Of a stretch of DNA of 7,286 nucleotides, positions 7,007 to 7,286 are shown in pieces (positions within the stretch are counted from its first letter, which is position 1; the number at the start of each line of letters is the position of its first letter). The position numbers and the translations under genes are program-made. The notes beneath the pieces are model-generated. The model saw only the letters and a program-made list of their open reading frames with translations. It was not told the DNA's origin and did no database searches. The stretch is taken from assembly GCA_937925595.1 (NCBI GenBank), contig CALALQ010000466.1:1-7286 (forward strand). Reading direction: 5' to 3'. Origin of the DNA: an uncultured Demequina sp. (GTDB lineage: Bacteria; Actinomycetota; Actinomycetes; Actinomycetales; Demequinaceae).

Positions 7007-7021
7007 CGGACATTCTGTCCG
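7007..7021. promoter_or_regulatory. Operator-like palindrome CGGACA-TTC-TGTCCG
   Basis: A perfect 6-bp inverted repeat with a 3-nt spacer lies 20 bp before the methyltransferase start. Beyond one mismatched pair, two further pairs match (TT at 7004-7005 with AA at 7023-7024). From memory, the operator bound by the N-terminal HTH of M.SsoII is AGGACA-AAT-TGTCCT, with the same GGACA-N3-TGTCC core. The methyltransferase here has an N-terminal HTH, so autorepression through this site is a well-supported inference. I cannot assign -35/-10 boxes with confidence. Confidence 0.72.
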
Positions 7022-7286
7022 TAAACGTCCCATGGGGGAAGAGGGCAGAGCAACGTATCCGGGACCCATCTCATAGGCTGCGACCACGCGTTTCCCGGCA
7101 ATGGCCTACCGGTATGCCCCGGCCCGCGCCGGACCAGTTCGCTGCGACGGTAGACGCGCTGCACGGTGACCACGTCGTGGGCGTCGCCGATGGCGGCCAG
7201 CGCCGGGACGTCGGGTTGCACCAGCCGGCAGCGAGCTAAAGGGGACGGAGGCAATTAATTTCGCTGCACACCCGCTAGCTAACTTG
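7022..7286. other. Upstream region with no convincing gene
   Basis: These 265 bp should hold the operon promoter near the palindrome, but no good -35/-10 pair stands out on the minus strand. CCCATGGG (7029-7036) is a short palindrome beside it. The part from about 7100 to 7250 has coding-like composition on the minus strand (PALAAIGDAHDVVTVQRVYR in one frame), yet it has no proper start or stop and runs on out of frame into the methyltransferase. It may be a remnant of an older gene. An AT-rich patch, AATTAATTT, lies at 7254-7262, close to the window edge. Confidence 0.5.

Noticed and set aside
7029..7036. CCCATGGG as the operator
   Set aside because: An 8-bp palindrome is expected by chance fairly often, and the 15-bp CGGACA-TTC-TGTCCG beside it is a far better candidate with a known parallel.
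6664..7254. 196-aa minus-strand open frame spanning the upstream region and the methyltransferase
   Set aside because: Most of it is an out-of-frame reading of the methyltransferase N-terminus. Only the part above about 7100 could be meaningful, and that is treated as a possible remnant.
1..7286. CRISPR array, tRNA, rRNA or insertion sequence
   Set aside because: I saw no regularly spaced repeats, cloverleaf-like segment, rRNA signature or transposase in the window.

Overview
This is a high-GC, gene-dense bacterial window. It holds the very end of one core metabolic gene and, convergent to it, a tightly packed six-gene minus-strand operon for restriction-modification (R-M) and defence. The left edge (+ strand, ending at 187) is the last ~61 codons of an IcmF-type fused isobutyryl-CoA mutase (close to methylmalonyl-CoA mutases), recognised by its conserved C-terminal tail. 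The GC content and the type of this tail suggest a proteobacterium, probably beta or gamma. That is inference: no rRNA or other taxonomic marker is present.

Layout. 1-187: icmF 3' end (+). 188-470: non-coding gap between convergent genes, with a 7-bp inverted repeat at 349-372 and no clear Rho-independent terminator. 471-6986: six minus-strand genes with no intergenic gaps. Each junction is an ATGA or TGATG overlap or an 11-nt overlap. In transcription order they are: (1) a Dcm/M.EcoRII-like C5-cytosine methyltransferase with an N-terminal helix-turn-helix (HTH); (2) a Vsr mismatch endonuclease; (3) a full-length EcoRII-type (Type IIE) endonuclease with an EcoRII-N-like effector domain and an EcoRII-C catalytic domain; (4) a 634-aa GHKL ATPase of the MORC/paraMORC kind; (5) a 276-aa protein I do not recognise; (6) a 238-aa helical protein, possibly DUF6339. 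6987-7286: control region, then sequence with no convincing gene. A 15-bp interrupted palindrome, CGGACA-TTC-TGTCCG (7007-7021), lies 20 bp upstream of the methyltransferase start.

How they may work together. Genes 1-3 are the parts of a CCWGG-type system (CCNGG possible): modification, repair of the T:G mismatches that arise when methylcytosine deaminates, and restriction. The palindrome has the same GGACA-N3-TGTCC half-sites that I recall for the M.SsoII operator, so the HTH of the methyltransferase probably represses its own operon. Genes 4-6 are not needed for a classical EcoRII system, yet they are translationally coupled to it. This suggests an extended system in which a GHKL ATPase and two accessory proteins act with, or control, the EcoRII-like nuclease. 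I consider this composite operon the most interesting content of the window.
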